This document shows, one piece after another, positions 61,330 through 64,000 of a stretch of 64,000 nucleotides of DNA. The number at the start of each line of letters is the position of its first letter. Within the stretch, counting starts at the first letter, position 1. Both the position numbers and the translations under genes were made by a program. The notes under the pieces are model-generated. The model was given only the letters and a program-made list of their open reading frames with translations, searched no databases and had not been told where the DNA came from. Source of the stretch: Ascidia mentula (taxonomy: Eukaryota; Chordata; Ascidiacea; Phlebobranchia; Ascidiidae); assembly GCA_947561715.1 (NCBI GenBank), contig OX387203.1, positions 868,001 through 932,000 of the forward strand. The letters are read 5' to 3'.

Positions 61330-62215
61330 CCACAAGTTAATACATGTGGAGTTATCAGCTGTGTTGGTTGGGTAATCCCCCGCTCGACCCACGTATACAA
61401 TGTCGAATAAATATTCGCAACCTGAATATTTATCACAAAATCTATTCACCAAGGCGACAACTCTATGTATTAAAACATTAGAAAACTTCTGTCTACGGCA
61501 CAACACATGCTTACCGACCCTAAGACACCATGCGTTAACATCACAAATTCGTCCCATTGCTAATGACGCAACAAACAAAAAACTACAGCGCGCCATACGA
61601 AAATACAGCAGTGGTGACGTCACAAAGCGCTATGTTTCGCTTTCAGTTTGTCGTGATTCGAATTCCATTATGAAACTGAATCTGACGACGAAAAGAAACG
61701 AATAAATTTGATATCTTTATGCATGGACTTAAGTATAATTTATACCAAGTACTGATGGTAGTTTAGCATTAGAAATGTTTGTGCGCAATCTGTCAGGATG
61801 TTGTTGAGCTTGCATATTATAGCTGAATACTGAATTTTATACTGGTCTACCATCTGCACGGACAGTGTGAAGTTCTTAACAGTGCACTTCACAAACAACA
61901 TAAATAACAAACTTACTTGTCAGCACAAAAAAATGTCAAAAGGAATGTTAGCACAGGGTAATCATATTTGCATAAGCGCAATTTCGGACACAGTTATTTC
62001 AGTTACGTTGACAAATTTTGGCTTCAAAAACCATTTGAGACCTTTCAGACTCTTGAGCGTCGCAACTAAAGAATGATACTTAGTTCAGATGTTGTTATAA
62101 GAGGTTGAGAGGTGCCGTCTTAAAAATTCCGGTCATTTTCACGTACACAGGAATTAAACCGCCAATTTTCGTAAATGTCCGGACGACTGGGAACTCTAAA
62201 CATGCAGGCTACACA
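61330..62215. other. Intergenic, no gene seen
   Basis: A TGACGTCA palindrome occurs at about 61615. Open frames here are short and lack splice or family evidence. Confidence 0.4.
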
Positions 62216-62216
62216 A

Positions 62217-63415
62217 TTCCTATTCATGGTTTCGATTATGCGTCATCAATGGTTCAAACATCACAATGCTGCAGGTAAAGATTGGCTGAAAATGCATTGG
62301 TTTAGATAAGAGCTATTTACTAAAACGTGTGTAGCGCAGGCATAGATCCTTTTGTGAGAAAACTGTTACGTTTAGGTAAAGCAGAAATTGTTCAAGAATG
62401 TAAGTACCAGGCAACAAAAACAAAAATTTTCGTATAGGCGAAGAAAAACATCTTCAATTAACGGCAACCAGCGCGCGTGGCCCCAACTTTCGCTGTTGTG
62501 TGCGTTTTTGCTGCGGTGAATCAATCTTTATCGTATTGAAACTGAAAGTAGACTGACACTAAAGCTTATCTGTTATGTTTTTTTGTTAGAAAAAAAAAAT
62601 TTTTTTGTTTTTGAAAATTTCGTAAATTTTACAATCTTTTGCAAAACGTGGGCAGGGATTCCCAAAGATTGCACTGCGGGGTCCGTAATGATAACCCCCC
62701 GAAAAAAAAACAATTTTATACAGTGCGTAAGCAGTAATCACTGCAGTAATCTTAACTGGATTGGTTTCGTAAGCTTTACAATACGTACATTTTACATTTA
62801 CTCTACTTTTGAATGGTTCCTACACTATCCTTGTATCTTACGATTTCAAACTTGTTTACAAGTTTCTTTCTTTTACTACGCGTCTATGACGTAAGAATTC
62901 ACCCTAATCGCCATTGTTGATATTGTTTGTGGAATTCTCAACGCCGATTACGTTGCAAAATGGTATGACGTAAGACAGGGGGTCCGAGAAAAACAGGTTC
63001 ACAAAATGAGGTCCGCGGCCAAAAAAGTTTGGGAATCCCTGACCTAGAGAATTAGGAGAACACGTTGATCATTTGATTTGAGGTCTTTTGTTTCATATGC
63101 TGCGATTTTGCCATCTAACGAGGCACTAAACGCGCACATCAATGCAATGCAGCTGCAAGACGCGCAAGTTGCGGTTAATTCCAGATGTTTTTCTTCGCCT
63201 ATACGAAAATTTTTGTTATTGTTGCTTGGTACTTACATTCTTCGACAAATTCTGCTTTGCCTAAACTTAACAGTTTTCCCGCAAAAGGATCTATGCCTGC
63301 GCTACACGCGTTTTAGTAAATAACTCCTATCTAAACCAATGCATTTTCAGCCAATCTTTACATGTAGCATTGTGACGTCAAACTCATTGTGACGCGTTGT
63401 CGGAACCATGAATAC
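62217..63415. mobile_element. Inverted-repeat (foldback) element with a nested MITE
   Basis: Left arm about 62217-62490 and right arm about 63150-63415 are inverted copies; landmarks include AAATTTTCGTATAGGCGAAG at 62431 and its reverse complement at 63190, and GATTGGCTGAAAATGCATTGG in the outer part. Arms are diverged. The centre holds the MITE at 62653-63041. No open transposase is visible. Confidence 0.7.
62653..63041. mobile_element. MITE, 389 bp, CAGGGATTCCCAAA termini
   Basis: Ends are CAGGGATTCCCAAA and TTTGGGAATCCCTG, a perfect 14-bp inverted repeat with a hAT-like CAGGG start. Flanks do not give a clear 8-bp duplication. It sits inside the foldback element and so is probably younger. 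Confidence 0.75.
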
Positions 63416-64000
63416 TTCGAAAATATCTGAAAACAGCATTGTTGAGTGAACAAACACATATTGTCCGAGATATCTTTGGTCCAGGTAACACAATTATGTC
63501 GCAATTCCATCCGCAAAACTGCTAGTTATCAACGAATCAGTAAAACCACCACGAGCAGCAAATCTACTACTTCCAAAACAAGTTTCTTATAAAAAAGTGC
63601 TTCTGTAGTTGCGAGATTACAGCGAAAGAAACTGTTTCATCGCCAACACCTGGAACCGCCAAGCGCCTGTGATTTTATTATTTGTATCCCAGAATATAGC
63701 TGATCGGTGTTGCCCATACACCCTGTCACTTATCAGGGAAACGAATCGACCCCGACCGCATCTAGCTGCTGTAGTTTCCGCCATAAGTAGCAACCTGTTT
63801 TAAGTGTAGTTGATACAGTGGCTGGAATTAGCGTTTGACAAAGACTACAATTTTGTTTTGACGATAAATAATACGTTTAGCACTGGCGTTTGATTCAAAT
63901 ACAATTGCACAGCAGCCTGGTATTTAAAAATATACGTTAACCCGATATACTGTAGTGTTGCGACTGAACTTGGTCAGAAATTAATAATCACTTATTCGAA
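63416..64000. other. Intergenic, no gene seen
   Basis: I see no supported coding, RNA or repeat feature in this end of the window. Confidence 0.4.

Overview
The window looks like an accessory, duplication-rich segment of an invertebrate chordate genome, most likely a tunicate such as Ciona. The DNA is AT-rich, introns are short with clean GT-AG borders, and NACHT-LRR genes are recent paralogues surrounded by MITEs, foldbacks and minisatellites. No database search was possible, so the organism is an inference. There is no prokaryotic, organellar or intact viral signal.

All recognisable genes lie on the minus strand. Two multi-exon NLR-type genes (NACHT ATPase plus a short ribonuclease-inhibitor-type LRR tail) can be assembled from splice sites with consistent phases: gene A (22798 down to 13102, 11 exons, 848 codons before the stop) and gene B (60464 down to 51206, 13 exons, 867 codons). 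Their NACHT exons are about 90% identical by eye. Neither shows a recognisable CARD, PYD, DED or Death domain. The N-terminus instead comes from a shared 17-codon start exon followed by a His-rich 8-residue repeat (A) or short His-rich and Gln/Pro-rich exons (B). Between NACHT and LRR sits a cassette of short Ser/Thr-rich exons, every one in phase 1-1, whose number differs between A and B. A third LRR tail (4146-4719) is fused to the front part of a calponin/transgelin-like gene (4719-5648).

Layout from left to right: 1-1330 serine-protease-like relic; 4146-5648 LRR tail fused to calponin fragment; 6291-6440 38-bp tandem repeat; 6695-7885 large inverted repeat; 7950-9130 older protease relic; 9893-12900 duplicated block without an intact gene; 13102-22798 NLR gene A; 23430-28385 duplicated pair of blocks with AT-rich 24-bp minisatellites, an 82-bp tandem repeat and a hAT-type MITE with an empty site in the sister block; 28386-42113 tandem array of about eight units of about 1.74 kb; 42114-47127 mixed intergenic DNA with a second protease relic and a tRNA-Ser fragment; 47128-50100 best-preserved protease relic; 51206-60464 NLR gene B; 60600-64000 MITEs and another inverted repeat.

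The same block, NLR gene followed downstream by a serine-protease-like gene, has been copied several times. Only the NLR part is kept open in copies A and B; the protease copies decay. The most notable signals are the exon-level modularity of the NLR N-terminus and linker, the coding minisatellite in gene A, the calponin-LRR junction, the 1.74-kb array of unknown nature, and degenerate hammerhead-ribozyme-like motifs.
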